From positions 7,502-71,501 of the forward strand of contig NZ_JPMX01000075.1 of assembly GCF_000761485.1 (NCBI RefSeq): DNA of 64,000 nt. Reading direction: 5' to 3'. The DNA is from Modestobacter caceresii. Its GTDB lineage: Bacteria; Actinomycetota; Actinomycetes; Mycobacteriales; Geodermatophilaceae. Within the stretch, counting starts at the first letter, position 1, and each line of letters starts with the position of its first letter. The translations under genes and the position numbers were made by a program. Shown in pieces: positions 8,926 to 17,677 of this stretch. Under the pieces are notes generated by a model. The model worked only from the letters and a program-made list of their open reading frames with translations, was not told the DNA's origin and did no database searches.

Positions 8926-9573
8926 ATGCCGCAGCCTGTCAACCGGCGGTCCTACAGCTCTCCGCTGCGGGCCGAGCGCGCGAGGGGGACCCGTCGCCGG
9001 GTGATCGCGGCGGCCGTCGAGCTCTTCCTCGCCCGGGGCTACGCCGGCACGACCCTGGCCGCGGTGGCCGCCGGGGCCCAGGTGTCGGTCGACACGGTCT
9101 TCCACCTGTTCGGGAGCAAGCGCGGGTTGCTGCAGGCGGCGATGGACACCGTGATCGGGGGTGATGACGCCGACGTGCCGCTGCTGGAGCGACCTGATCC
9201 ACAGACGATGCGGACCGAGACCGATCCCCGACGGCAGATCGCACTGTTCGCCCACGGCATCCTCGGCCAGCTCGAGCGGATCGCCCCGGTCGACGACATG
9301 CTGCGCAGCGCTGCCGCGGTCGACGCCGACGTCGCCGCACTTCGGGAGGACCTGCACCACCGCCAGCGGCGCCAGGCCATGACCACCGTCGCGGGGTGGA
9401 TCGCGTCGAACAGCCCCCTGCGGGACGCGATGCCGGTAGAGGAGGCAGCCGCCATCCTGTGGACGCTCACCAGCCCCGAGCTTCACCACATGTTCCGGGT
9501 CGACTGCGGCTGGCCTCCGGACCGGTACGAACGCTGGCTGCGCACCACACTGGAAGACGGCCTGCTGCCTTGA
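8926..9573 (+). CDS. TetR/AcrR family transcriptional regulator
   Basis: The protein has 215 residues from ATG 8926. The N-terminal helix-turn-helix is typical: TRRRVIAAAVELFLARGYAG then TTLAAVAAGAQVSVDTVFHL and FGSKRGLLQA (about residues 22-70). The C-terminal ligand domain (about 80-215) is not assignable to a ligand; it is of the type with a TetR_C helical core. It likely represses itself and the divergent methyltransferase from the operator at 8885-8903. The ligand is unknown. Confidence 0.88.
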   Translation: MPQPVNRRSYSSPLRAERARGTRRRVIAAAVELFLARGYAGTTLAAVAAGAQVSVDTVFHLFGSKRGLLQAAMDTVIGGDDADVPLLERPDPQTMRTETDPRRQIALFAHGILGQLERIAPVDDMLRSAAAVDADVAALREDLHHRQRRQAMTTVAGWIASNSPLRDAMPVEEAAAILWTLTSPELHHMFRVDCGWPPDRYERWLRTTLEDGLLP

Positions 9574-9603
9574 CGGGCCGCGAGCCGGCCGAGACCCGGG
9601 CGG

Positions 9604-10563
9604 TCAGCGATCGGTGTGGCCGGGCGCCGCTGGCAGTGCGGCCGCGGCGCGGCGCTCGACGCGCGCCTGGACCAGCAGGGCCGCGGTGACCGCCATCCCG
9701 GCTCCGACGGCGAGGGCGAGCATCGGCAGCGCGCCGTCATCGGGGGCCAGCAGGCTGCGGTCCTCCTCCTGCCACGGCCACAACGCTCGGAGCGACCCCG
9801 CCATGAGCCCGGTCATCAGCGCCAGGGTCAGGGCGTGGTGCCGACGCAGCGCGGCCTGCAGCGCCTTGACGAACAGCCCCAGTCCCAACGCCGCCCCGAG
9901 GGCGAAGGCACCCAGGTAGCCGACGTCCCGGTCGTTGACCGCAGCCAACGTCGGTTGGTACAGCCCGACGGTCAGCAGGAGGAAGGAGCCGGACACCCCG
10001 GGCAGCACCAGCGCGCAGATGGCCACCGCGGCAGCGGGGACGACCAGCGTGAGCGGCGGATCGACGTCGCCGCCGGGTGGCAGCCCGGTCAGCAGGAACG
10101 CCACGCCGGCGCCCAGCACAGCGACCGCGACGTCCCGCCCGGCCCAGCGGCCCACCATCCGCGCGGGGACGACGATCGAGAACAGCACCAGCCCGGAGAA
10201 GACCGCCCGCGCCCCGACCGGGTGGTCCTCGACCAGCGGCTCGAGGAGCCGGGCCGCGACCAGGACGGCGACGACCATGCCGATCAGCACCGGGACGATC
10301 GTGGGCCAATGCGCCCGGTTCAGCTCCGTGCGGGCCGGCGCCCACCGCCCGGTGAGCGCCAGCCGCAAGGCCGTCACGACGCGCCCGGCACCGTCGATGA
10401 GCCGTTCGTACACCCCGACGACGAGTGCGACCGTGCCCCCGCTGACCCCCGGGACGACTTCGGCGGCGCCCATCGCCATCCCTCGGAGGACGTGGCCGGG
10501 AGCGTGTGCGAGCCCCGCTCCCGGGGCCGGTGGACCGGGACTGCCGTGCTCCGCTGGGTGCAT
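9604..10563 (-). CDS. DUF368 polytopic membrane protein (PopT-type undecaprenyl-phosphate translocase candidate)
   Basis: The protein has 319 residues from ATG 10563. It carries both diagnostic DUF368 half-repeats: [20 protein letters not shown] (near residue 30) and [20 protein letters not shown] (near 185). About eight membrane segments are predicted by eye. DUF368 proteins (PopT) have been described as recycling undecaprenyl phosphate from the outer to the inner leaflet of the membrane, together with or in place of DedA-family UptA. The residues seen fit that family; the assignment to C55-P transport is by family. It is followed on the same strand upstream by a 51-residue membrane peptide gene. 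Confidence 0.85.
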   Translation of the reverse strand: MHPAEHGSPGPPAPGAGLAHAPGHVLRGMAMGAAEVVPGVSGGTVALVVGVYERLIDGAGRVVTALRLALTGRWAPARTELNRAHWPTIVPVLIGMVVAVLVAARLLEPLVEDHPVGARAVFSGLVLFSIVVPARMVGRWAGRDVAVAVLGAGVAFLLTGLPPGGDVDPPLTLVVPAAAVAICALVLPGVSGSFLLLTVGLYQPTLAAVNDRDVGYLGAFALGAALGLGLFVKALQAALRRHHALTLALMTGLMAGSLRALWPWQEEDRSLLAPDDGALPMLALAVGAGMAVTAALLVQARVERRAAAALPAAPGHTDR

Positions 10564-10595
10564 CGCCCGAGAGCTACCGCCGTGCACTGATCCGG

Positions 10596-10751
10596 TCAGA
10601 CCTTGGTGTTGCGCTTCACCCAGCCGAAGGCGGCGGTCGCGACGAAGAGCACGGCGCCGATGACGAGCAGCCAGAACAAGCCCTCCACGACCGCACCGAT
10701 GACCACGAACGCCAGCCACAGGACGAGCAGCAGTGCGATGAACCCGAGCAT
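10596..10751 (-). CDS. Small hydrophobic membrane protein (51 residues)
   Basis: The gene runs from ATG 10751 to TGA at 10596, with the strong site GAGAGGGG upstream. The product starts [20 protein letters not shown], has a second hydrophobic stretch ([20 protein letters not shown]) and ends in the basic WVKRNTKV. Two short helices with a Glu between them would make a hairpin in the membrane. Similar 50-residue hydrophobic proteins are frequent in actinobacteria and have no known role. It lies 32 bases from the DUF368 gene on the same strand and may be cotranscribed with it. Confidence 0.72.
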   Translation of the reverse strand: MLGFIALLLVLWLAFVVIGAVVEGLFWLLVIGAVLFVATAAFGWVKRNTKV

Positions 10752-10904
10752 GAGGATCCCCTCTCCGTCGTCTCGGAGGATCTGCCCGTCACCTTGCCGT
10801 CGGACACCCGTTCGGCGCGACCGTCACACGATCGCCACGAATGCGGCGGGGCACCGCGGTCTCGGTTCCGGCTGACCCGCCGCGGCCGAACTGGGCCGGC
10901 GTTT

Positions 10905-10919
10905 CTTGACTGCTTCAAG
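10905..10919. promoter_or_regulatory. Candidate Fur operator/promoter upstream of fur-katG
   Basis: CTTGA (10905-10909), CTGCT and TCAAG (10915-10919) form a repeat 21 bases before the fur start. The surrounding TTTCTTGACTGCTTCAAGG is the only AT-richer patch of the gap. From memory it resembles the furA operator of mycobacteria and streptomycetes, which contains TTGACT followed by TTC. Autorepression by the Fur protein, released by peroxide, would be expected. Confidence 0.6.
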
Positions 10920-10940
10920 GGAGCAGGCCACGATGAGCCC

Positions 10941-11417
10941 GTGCCCGACCCTGCGGAGCTGGAGCGCGACCTGCGGACCGCGGGCCTGCGCGTCACCCGC
11001 CCCCGCCTGGCGGTCCTGGACGCCGTCCACGTGCACCCGCACCTCGACACCGAGGCCCTCATCGGCGCCGCGCGCACCCGCCTGGAGTCGATCTCCCACC
11101 AGGCCGTCTACGACGTCCTGCGGGTGCTCACCGACACCGGTCTCGTCCGGCGCATCCAGCCGCAGGGATCGGTCGCCCGCTACGAGGCACGCGTCGGCGA
11201 CAACCACCACCACCTGGTCTGCCGGGACTGCGGCGTGATCGTCGACGTCGACTGCGCCACCGGTGCGGCGCCGTGCCTGATGCCGTCCGGTGACGCGCCA
11301 CCCGACTTCGTCGTCGACGAGGCCGAGGTCATCTACTGGGGCCGGTGCCGCTCCTGCGCCACCGCACCGGCCGCCCCGTCCACCACCGCCCGTCCCGCAG
11401 AGAGAGGCAACCCGTGA
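10941..11417 (+). CDS. furA: Fur-family metalloregulator (FurA/CatR type)
   Basis: The protein has 158 residues from GTG 10941. The winged helix ([40 protein letters not shown]) is followed by the Fur metal-site signature [20 protein letters not shown]-terminal second Cys-x2-Cys (GRCRSC) gives four Cys for a structural zinc. The last bases overlap the katG start (GTGA), so the two are translated together. This is the standard actinobacterial furA-katG arrangement, where the regulator senses peroxide and represses the operon. The function is assigned by motif plus context. Confidence 0.9.
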   Translation: MPDPAELERDLRTAGLRVTRPRLAVLDAVHVHPHLDTEALIGAARTRLESISHQAVYDVLRVLTDTGLVRRIQPQGSVARYEARVGDNHHHLVCRDCGVIVDVDCATGAAPCLMPSGDAPPDFVVDEAEVIYWGRCRSCATAPAAPSTTARPAERGNP

Positions 11418-13675
11418 CGGAATACGACAAGTCCCAGGTCAGCACGGCCGACCACGACAAGACCGAGGTCGCCAAGGCCCAGTCGGAGAGCACCAGCGAG
11501 AGCGAGAACCCGGCGATCAAGGCGCCGGAGCCGGCCACCAACGGGCGCCCCCGCACCACCCGCGACTGGTGGCCCAACCAGGTCGACGTCCAGGTGCTCA
11601 ACAAGACCTCCAAGGACTCCGACCCGCTCGGCGCCGACTTCGACTACAAGGCCGCCGTGGCCACGCTCGACGTCGAGGCGGTCAAGCGCGACGTCGTCGA
11701 GGTCATGCGCACCTCGCAGGACTGGTGGCCGGCCGACTGGGGCCACTACGGCCCGCTGTTCATCCGGATGTCCTGGCACGCCGCGGGCACCTACCGCATC
11801 GCCGACGGCCGCGGTGGCGGTGGCGAGGGCGGGCAGCGCTTCGCCCCGCTGAACAGCTGGCCGGACAACGCCAACCTGGACAAGGCCCGCCGGCTGCTGC
11901 TGCCGGTCAAGCAGAAGTACGGCCGCAAGCTCTCCTGGGCCGACCTGCTGGTGCTGGCCGGCAACGTCGCGCACGACGACATGGGGCTGAAGACCTTCGG
12001 CTTCGCCTTCGGCCGCGCCGACAACTGGCAGCCCGGCGAGGTCTTCTGGGGCCCGGAGGACACCTGGCTCGGCGACGAGCGCTACGCCGACGACGCCCCG
12101 CTGGACCTGGACGACGGCCACCTCGCCGCCGTCACCATGGGACTGATCTACGTCAACCCGGAGGGTCCGCAGGGCAAGCCGGACCCGCTGGCGTCCGCCC
12201 ACGACATCCGCGTCACCTTCAGCCGGATGGGCATGAACGACGAGGAGACCGTCGCGCTGATCGCCGGCGGCCACACCTTCGGCAAGACGCACGGCGCGGG
12301 CAACCCCGAGCTGGTGGGCCCCGAGCCCGAGGGCTGCCCGGTGCACGGCAACGGCATCGGCTGGGTCAGCCAGTACGGCACCGGCAAGGGCGCCGACACC
12401 ATCACCAGCGGCCTCGAGGGCGCCTGGACCCCGACGCCGACCCAGTGGGACAACACCTACTTCGAGATGCTGTTCAGCTACGACTGGGAGCTCACCGAGA
12501 GCCCGGCCGGCGCCAAGCAGTGGAAGCCGAAGAACCCCGAGGCACAGGAGCTCGTCCCGGACGCGCACATCGAGGGCAAGAAGAACGCCCCGATGATGGC
12601 GACCACCGACCTCGCCCTGATGGCCGACCCGGGTTTCCGGGAGATCTCCGAGCGGTTCTACAACGACCCGGAGTACTTCGCCGACCAGTACGCCCGGGCG
12701 TGGTTCAAGCTGCTGCACCGCGACATGGGCCCGAAGAGCCGCTACATCGGCCCGGACGTCCCGGCCGAGGAGCTCATCTGGCAGGACCCGGTCCCGGCCG
12801 TCGACCACGAGCTCGTGGGCGAGGCGGAGATCGCCGACCTCAAGGCCCGGCTGCTCGACTCGGGTCTGACCGTGTCCCAGCTGGTGCACACCTCCTGGTC
12901 GGCAGCGGCGTCCTACCGCGGCACCGACAAGCGCGGTGGGGCCAACGGGGCGCGGCTCCGCCTGGAGCCGCAGATCAACTGGGCGGCCAACCAGGGCGTC
13001 GCCGACGTGCTGCCGGTGCTGGAGCGGGTGAAGAGTGACTTCGAGTCCCAGACCGGCAAGCGGGTGTCGCTGGCCGACCTGATCGTGCTCGGTGGCACCG
13101 CGGCGGTGGAGAAGGCCGCGGCCGACGCCGGCGTGCAGCTCACCGTGCCGTTCTCCCCCGGCCGCACCGACGCCAACCAGGAGCAGACCGACGTCGAGAA
13201 CTTCCGCTGGCTGGAGCCGCGGGCCGACGGCTTCCGCAACCACCTCCAGCCGGGCAGCAAGCTCGAGCCGGAGACGCTGCTGATCGACCGCGCCTACATG
13301 CTGGAGCTGACCGCGCGGGAGATGGTGGTGCTCCTGGGTGGACTGCGGGTGCTCGGGGCCAACACCGGCGGTGTACAGCACGGCGTGTTCACCGACCGGC
13401 CGGGCGTCCTGTCGCAGGACTTCTTCCGCAACCTGCTGGACCTGGGCGTCCAGTGGCGCACCTCGGTGCAGGACGAGGACGTCTACGAGGGCCTGGACGC
13501 CGACGGGAACGTCGTCCGCACGGCGACCGCTGCGGACCTGGTGCTCAACTCCAACTCCATCCTGCGCGGCATCGTCGAGGTCTACTCGGGCGACGACATG
13601 CAGGAGAAGTTCGCCGAGGACTTCGCCACCGCCTGGGTGAAGGTCATGGAGCTGGACCGCTACGACCTGCGGTAG
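11414..13675 (+). CDS. katG: Catalase-peroxidase
   Basis: The haem enzyme removes hydrogen peroxide by catalase and peroxidase activity. It has 753 residues from GTG 11414, overlapping fur by four bases. The distal triad is in [13 protein letters not shown] (Arg, Trp, His). The Trp of SWH, the Tyr of [10 protein letters not shown] and the Met of FSRMGMND form the Met-Tyr-Trp cross-link needed for catalase activity. The proximal His is in [12 protein letters not shown], and the SGLEGAW motif keeps the Ser matching Ser315 of the mycobacterial enzyme. The C-terminal half is the usual non-catalytic duplicate. The N-terminus is acidic and about 45 residues long before the conserved RDWWPNQ. A 13-base-pair terminator follows. 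Confidence 0.97.
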   Translation: MTEYDKSQVSTADHDKTEVAKAQSESTSESENPAIKAPEPATNGRPRTTRDWWPNQVDVQVLNKTSKDSDPLGADFDYKAAVATLDVEAVKRDVVEVMRTSQDWWPADWGHYGPLFIRMSWHAAGTYRIADGRGGGGEGGQRFAPLNSWPDNANLDKARRLLLPVKQKYGRKLSWADLLVLAGNVAHDDMGLKTFGFAFGRADNWQPGEVFWGPEDTWLGDERYADDAPLDLDDGHLAAVTMGLIYVNPEGPQGKPDPLASAHDIRVTFSRMGMNDEETVALIAGGHTFGKTHGAGNPELVGPEPEGCPVHGNGIGWVSQYGTGKGADTITSGLEGAWTPTPTQWDNTYFEMLFSYDWELTESPAGAKQWKPKNPEAQELVPDAHIEGKKNAPMMATTDLALMADPGFREISERFYNDPEYFADQYARAWFKLLHRDMGPKSRYIGPDVPAEELIWQDPVPAVDHELVGEAEIADLKARLLDSGLTVSQLVHTSWSAAASYRGTDKRGGANGARLRLEPQINWAANQGVADVLPVLERVKSDFESQTGKRVSLADLIVLGGTAAVEKAAADAGVQLTVPFSPGRTDANQEQTDVENFRWLEPRADGFRNHLQPGSKLEPETLLIDRAYMLELTAREMVVLLGGLRVLGANTGGVQHGVFTDRPGVLSQDFFRNLLDLGVQWRTSVQDEDVYEGLDADGNVVRTATAADLVLNSNSILRGIVEVYSGDDMQEKFAEDFATAWVKVMELDRYDLR

Positions 13676-13690
13676 CCATCCCCACCCGGA

Positions 13691-13721
13691 CGCCCCGGCC
13701 CGCCTCGTGCGGGCCGGGGCG
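13691..13721 (+). terminator. Terminator after katG
   Basis: A perfect 13-base-pair stem (13691-13703 with 13709-13721) closes a five-base loop CTCGT, 15 bases after the katG stop. The remaining bases up to 13866 contain no gene I can support. Confidence 0.85.
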
Positions 13722-13866
13722 CCCGCGCGTCCGGGCCTCCGCGGGGTGGGAGGACATCGAGGAGAACGGCGAGGCCGAGACGCTGGCGGAGGCGCAGCCC
13801 CGGCCCGTCCCCGACGTCGACGGCTCCGCGCTGCGCGACTGCCCGCCGGCCTGAGCCGAGGACGGG

Positions 13867-14631
13867 CTAGAGGGCCAGCAGCAGCGCGGTGAAGGCCAGG
13901 CAGGCGCCCCCGAGCAGCGGGACGTGTGCCCGTCCGGACCCGGGCAGCTGCTGCTTGAGGCTGGTGAGGACGATCGAGCCGGCCAGCAGCGCGGAGAGGA
14001 CCCGCACGGCTGCGTCGCCGAGGTCCACCGCGGCCCCGATCCCCCAACCGACGAGGACCGCCGCGGCCAGGACCCACCGCCCCAGCCGGTCGTAGGCGCG
14101 CGGGTCCTGGTCGCGCAGCGCGATCTCGCCGACGAGGTACCGGGCGGACAACGCGACCGTGTAGAGGACCAGCTCGGTCGGACCGGGGCGGACCTGGTGC
14201 ACCAGCAGGTACCCGACGAAGAGGTTGAAGACCAGGTACAGGGCGCCGCTGGCCCAGAACGGCCACGGGGTCGACGTGCCGCCCTCCTGCCGCTGCTCCC
14301 GGCGGTCGGCGTCCTGGGCCCAGTCGAGCACCGCGTAGTACAGCAGCAGGCCGGCCAGCGCGACGAGGAACGGACGTTCGGCCAGCAGGCCGAGCAGCCC
14401 CTGCCCCGGACCGGTCGGAGCCGCGGTCACGGGCTGCGCCAGGTCGGGGAGCAGGCGCACGAAGACGTAGGCGATCGCCAGTCCGCCGGCGAACGACTGG
14501 AACCTGGCCGACCAGGGCGACACGCGCCGGCGGATCCGCGGGACCAGCAGCTGCACGACCACGAGCGCACCGGCGGCCACCAGGGCCGCCAGCGGTACGC
14601 CGCTCCCGGTCAGCTGGGCAGCACTCGACAT
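13867..14631 (-). CDS. Polytopic membrane protein of unknown function
   Basis: The protein has 254 residues from ATG 14631. About seven or eight hydrophobic segments alternate with short loops (for example LAALVAAGALVVVQLLVP, FLVALAGLLLYYAVLD, LVFNLFVGYLLVHQV, LALLAGS-type end). One loop is charged (DWAQDADRREQRQEGG). The arrangement and the internal GEIALRDQDP loop faintly recall ZIP-like or other small permeases, but I see no His-rich metal loop. I do not recognise the family with confidence. Its start codon overlaps the end of the decayed DUF808 copy. Confidence 0.7.
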   Translation of the reverse strand: MSSAAQLTGSGVPLAALVAAGALVVVQLLVPRIRRRVSPWSARFQSFAGGLAIAYVFVRLLPDLAQPVTAAPTGPGQGLLGLLAERPFLVALAGLLLYYAVLDWAQDADRREQRQEGGTSTPWPFWASGALYLVFNLFVGYLLVHQVRPGPTELVLYTVALSARYLVGEIALRDQDPRAYDRLGRWVLAAAVLVGWGIGAAVDLGDAAVRVLSALLAGSIVLTSLKQQLPGSGRAHVPLLGGACLAFTALLLAL

Positions 14632-15059
14632 CAGGTGGCGCCCACTCCGCACTCAGACAGCCGCGCCTGCGCGGCTGGTGCGCCCCGCTCCCGCTCGCGG
14701 ACGCCGCCCTTGCGCCGGTGCAGCGTGAGGGTCATGACCACCACGACCAGGGCACCGACCCCGGACACGATGGCCTTCTCGTCCGGCAGCGCGTCCTCCA
14801 TCGTGGCGTGGCTCTCCTCGTGCGGCCGCAGCCGGTGCCAGATCTTCTCCGCCCCCTCGTAGCAGAGATAGGCGCCGCCGATCATGAGGATCGGGGTGAG
14901 GAGGAAGGGCAGGAACTCGCTGAGCAACAGCACCGCCGGCAGGATGATCAGCAGCTTGTTGCGCAGCGACCCGAGGGCGATCTTCCGGATGATCGGCAGT
15001 TCGCGCTCGGCGTTCAGCCCGTGCACGTACTGCGGGGTCACCCCGGCAGTCTCCCGCAC
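14631..15059 (-). pseudogene. Decayed partial copy of the DUF808 gene at 21619-22575
   Basis: An open frame of 142 codons remains. Bases 14761-15035 match 22157-22431 with only two mismatches by direct reading (about 275 bases). Bases about 14660-14758 match 21600-21701 less well. Between them 453 bases (151 codons) present in the intact gene are missing, exactly in frame. The first 47 codons of the intact gene, with its start and ribosome site, are absent, and a one-base change near 14710 shifts the C-terminal frame past the normal stop. No ribosome site precedes the GTG at 15059. The retained part has two membrane segments (NKLLIILPAVLLLSEFLPFL). Expression as a short protein cannot be ruled out. 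Confidence 0.8.
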
Positions 15060-15141
15060 CGGGGCAGCCGAGCCGGGCGACCGTCACCTCGATCGGGAGG
15101 CGACCGTGCCGGAGGGTCCCGCGCGGCCGCCACCGCACGGG

Positions 15142-16416
15142 TCACCGCGTTGCGCGAGCAGTTGACGGCCACCGGTCACGGTCAGATCGGCGCTCGGTCC
15201 TGACGCTCGCCCCTCCGGCGCCGGCCCACGCCAGGACCTGCTCGTAGACCCCGAGCGTCTCCTCTGCCATCCGTCGCGCCGTGAACTGCTCGACGTACCT
15301 GCGTCGCCCGGCCCGGGCGTATCGGCGCCGCAGCTCGGGGTCGGCGAGCAGGTCGCCCAGCGCGCGGGCGAGGGCGGGCGGGTCCTGCGGGGGCACGAGC
15401 GTCCCCGTCACCCCGTGCGCGACGACCTCCGCCGTCCCGATGACGTCGGTCGCGACCACCGGCAGCCCGGCGTCCATCGCCTCCAGCGCCGCGAGGGGCA
15501 GCCCCTCCTGCCGGGACGGCAGGGCGAACACGTCCGCGGCATCCAGGAGCATCCGGGCGTCGCTCCGGTGTCCGAGCAGGTGCAGGGACCCGGCCACGCC
15601 GAGCTCGGCCGCCTGGCGGGCCAGGTCGCCCGACAGGTGGCCGTCGCCGACGATCACCACCTCGAGTCGTGGGAACCGGGCGGCGAGCGCCGGCAGGGCC
15701 GCCACCAGGTACCGCTGGCCCTTCTGCGCCAACAACCGACCGACGTTCATCACCACGAGCGCATCGGGGTCCAGACCCAGGGCGGCTCGCGCGGCCTGCC
15801 GGCCCGGGCCAGGACCTCGGGGGACGATGCCGTTCGGCACAGTCACCAGGCGCTCAGCGGGTACGCCGATGCGCTCGTGGGTGAGGCGCACCCCCTCGGA
15901 CACGGCGATGAGCCGGTCCACCGGTGCGATGGCACGGAAGAACGAGGCCCTCTTGCGCCGGCTCAGCAGCCACGGCTGGTGCTGCGTCTGCAGGACCGCC
16001 GGCACGCCCGCTCGCCGGGCCGCCCGCGCGCCGTCGAAGTCCTCCCGGCCGCTGCCGACGTGGACGTGGAACACGTCCGCCGGGTGGGCGGAGAGGAACT
16101 CGACGATCGCCTGGGCGAACGCCGGGTCCCGCGGACGCGGGAGAGCGCAGGTGCCGACCCCGAGGGCGGCCGCGCGGTCGAGCACCCGTCGTCCGGCCGG
16201 CGTTCCCCAGCAGAGCACGGAGACGTCGGCACGGGACCGGAGTTCGGCGGCCAGGTCCACCATGTGTGCGCCCATGCCCGAGGGATCGGCCGACGGGCTG
16301 TAGAGGCAGATGGAGAGCCGGCGACGACGCGCCACGGTGCTCTCGCGCCGGCGGGCCACCAGGCCCGCTGCAGGACGATCGGCTCCGCCCGTGGCGATGT
16401 CGGCTGCGTTGACCAT
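15142..16416 (-). CDS. GT4-family glycosyltransferase (GT-B fold)
   Basis: The protein has 424 residues from ATG 16416, with GGAGGAGAGG upstream. The N-terminal domain starts at RRLSICLYSPSADPSGMGAH, which holds the Gly-rich acceptor loop. The C-terminal donor domain has VVMNVGRLLAQKGQRYLVAA and the Ex7E motif in RQEGLPLAALEAMDAG, typical of GT4 enzymes using nucleotide sugars with retention. The acceptor and sugar are unknown. It stands alone on the minus strand, divergent from the aldo/keto reductase across about 150 bases; no biosynthetic partner is adjacent. Confidence 0.87.
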   Translation of the reverse strand: MVNAADIATGGADRPAAGLVARRRESTVARRRRLSICLYSPSADPSGMGAHMVDLAAELRSRADVSVLCWGTPAGRRVLDRAAALGVGTCALPRPRDPAFAQAIVEFLSAHPADVFHVHVGSGREDFDGARAARRAGVPAVLQTQHQPWLLSRRKRASFFRAIAPVDRLIAVSEGVRLTHERIGVPAERLVTVPNGIVPRGPGPGRQAARAALGLDPDALVVMNVGRLLAQKGQRYLVAALPALAARFPRLEVVIVGDGHLSGDLARQAAELGVAGSLHLLGHRSDARMLLDAADVFALPSRQEGLPLAALEAMDAGLPVVATDVIGTAEVVAHGVTGTLVPPQDPPALARALGDLLADPELRRRYARAGRRRYVEQFTARRMAEETLGVYEQVLAWAGAGGASVRTERRSDRDRWPSTARATR

Positions 16417-16569
16417 GGGCCACCTCTCCTCCGCCCCCGCCTCGCCGCACGGTGGCAGGGCGAGGCGGATGGCGCAATGCCTCGGCGCCGGGCAGCCACC
16501 CCGGCGACGGGACCGGGGTGCTGCCGCCCAGGCCGCGCCCCCGCCGCCTGGGCACTACGGTCAGCAGCC

Positions 16570-17583
16570 GTGGAGTTCCGTCGCCTGGGCCGGTCGGGCC
16601 TGAACGTCTCGCAGATCGCGTTCGGCAACTGGCTGACGCACGGCAGCCAGGTGGAGGAGGACTCCGCACTGGCGTGCGTGCAGGCCGCCCTCGACGTCGG
16701 GATCACGACGTTCGACACGGCCGACGTCTACGCCGGCACCAAGGCCGAGTCCGTGCTCGGCCGCGCCCTGGCCGGCCAGCGTCGCGAGGGCCTGGAGATC
16801 GCGACGAAGGTGTACTGGCCCACCGGTCCCGGCGCCAACGACCGCGGCCTCTCCCGCAAGCACGTCACCGAGAGCTGCCACGCGTCGCTGCGCCGGCTGC
16901 AGACCGACCACATCGACCTCTACCAGGCGCACCGCTACGACTCCACGGTCCCGCTCGAGGAGACGATGACCGCCTTCGCCGACCTGGTCCGGGCCGGCAA
17001 GGTGCTCTACCTCGGGGTCTCGGAGTGGAACGCCGAGCAGATCGCGGCCGGCGCGGCCCTGGCCCGCGACCTCGGGGTGCAGCTGATCAGCAACCAACCG
17101 CAGTACTCGATGCTGTGGCGGGTCATCGAGGCCGCCGTCGTGCCCACCTGCGAACAGGAGGGGGTCTCCCAGATCGTCTGGTCCCCCTTGGCCCAGGGGG
17201 TGCTCACCGGGAAGTACCGCCCCGGGGAGCAGCCACCGGCCGGCAGCCGGGCGAGCCACTCCGCGGTCGGCTTCCAGGTGGAAGGCTTCATGGCCCATGC
17301 CGTGCTCAGCCGGGTCCAACAGCTCCGCCCGATCGCCGACGACGTCGGCCTCACCATGGCCCAGCTGGCACTGGCCTGGGTGTTGCAGAACCCCAACGTC
17401 GCCGCCGCCATCATCGGCGCCAGCCGGCCGGAGCAGGTGCACGCCAACGTCAAGGCCGCCGGCGTGCGGCTGGACGCCGAGATCATGACGCGGGTCGACG
17501 AGGCGCTGGGCGAGGTGGTCGAGCGGGACCCGGCGCAGGTCTTCCTCCCGGCCGACAGAGCGGCACGGGGCACCGCCGCCTAG
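16570..17583 (+). CDS. Aldo/keto reductase (Kv-beta/YghZ-like)
   Basis: The protein has 337 residues from GTG 16570. It starts with VEFRRLGRSGLNVSQIAFG, the usual start of the AKR6/12-type group. The catalytic tetrad is visible: Asp and Tyr in FDTADVYAG, Lys in IATKVYWPTG and His in LYQAHRYD. NADP-binding residues are near the C-terminus (AIIGASRPEQVHANV). It should reduce aldehydes or ketones with NADPH on a (beta/alpha)8 barrel; the substrate is unknown. Loops such as LSRKHVTESCHASLRRL match the Kv-beta-like group. Confidence 0.9.
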   Translation: MEFRRLGRSGLNVSQIAFGNWLTHGSQVEEDSALACVQAALDVGITTFDTADVYAGTKAESVLGRALAGQRREGLEIATKVYWPTGPGANDRGLSRKHVTESCHASLRRLQTDHIDLYQAHRYDSTVPLEETMTAFADLVRAGKVLYLGVSEWNAEQIAAGAALARDLGVQLISNQPQYSMLWRVIEAAVVPTCEQEGVSQIVWSPLAQGVLTGKYRPGEQPPAGSRASHSAVGFQVEGFMAHAVLSRVQQLRPIADDVGLTMAQLALAWVLQNPNVAAAIIGASRPEQVHANVKAAGVRLDAEIMTRVDEALGEVVERDPAQVFLPADRAARGTAA

Positions 17584-17607
17584 CGGCTCCTCCGCCGGCG
17601 AGCCGCT
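17582..17607 (+). terminator. Hairpin after aldo/keto reductase
   Basis: AGCGGCTC (17582-17589) pairs with GAGCCGCT (17600-17607) around a ten-base loop, starting in the stop codon. Confidence 0.5.
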
Positions 17608-17650
17608 CCGGGCTGCCGACGAGCAGCTCCGGTCTCCCGGCATGACAGCG

Positions 17651-17671
17651 ACCCTAATCTAACGTTAGGGT
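17651..17671. promoter_or_regulatory. Palindromic operator before the mannitol dehydrogenase-family gene
   Basis: ACCCTAA (17651-17657), seven bases and TTAGGGT (17665-17671) form one repeat. Inside it CTAACGTTAG (17659-17668) is a perfect ten-base palindrome. It ends seven bases before the GTG start, so a bound regulator would block initiation. No regulator gene is adjacent. Confidence 0.6.
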
Positions 17672-17677
17672 AGGGCG

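Noticed and set aside
6562-9489. Open frame of 975 codons on the minus strand spanning psuK to the TetR gene
   Set aside because: It crosses several well-supported genes in other frames and is Arg/Gly-rich noise.
13707-13892. Small frame after katG ending in an acidic peptide
   Set aside because: It starts within the katG terminator, has no ribosome site and runs into the next gene on the other strand.
11333-14266. Open frame of nearly 980 codons on the minus strand
   Set aside because: It lies across katG in antisense. Its product is Arg/Gly/Val-rich without motifs, and katG explains the bases fully.
14653-15049. Insertion sequence as the cause of the 14.7 kb/22 kb repeat
   Set aside because: The repeated bases are part of the DUF808 coding sequence, with no transposase and no terminal inverted repeats.
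16310-16603. Short frame between the GT4 and aldo/keto reductase genes
   Set aside because: It overlaps the GT4 start in antisense and has no ribosome site or family pattern.
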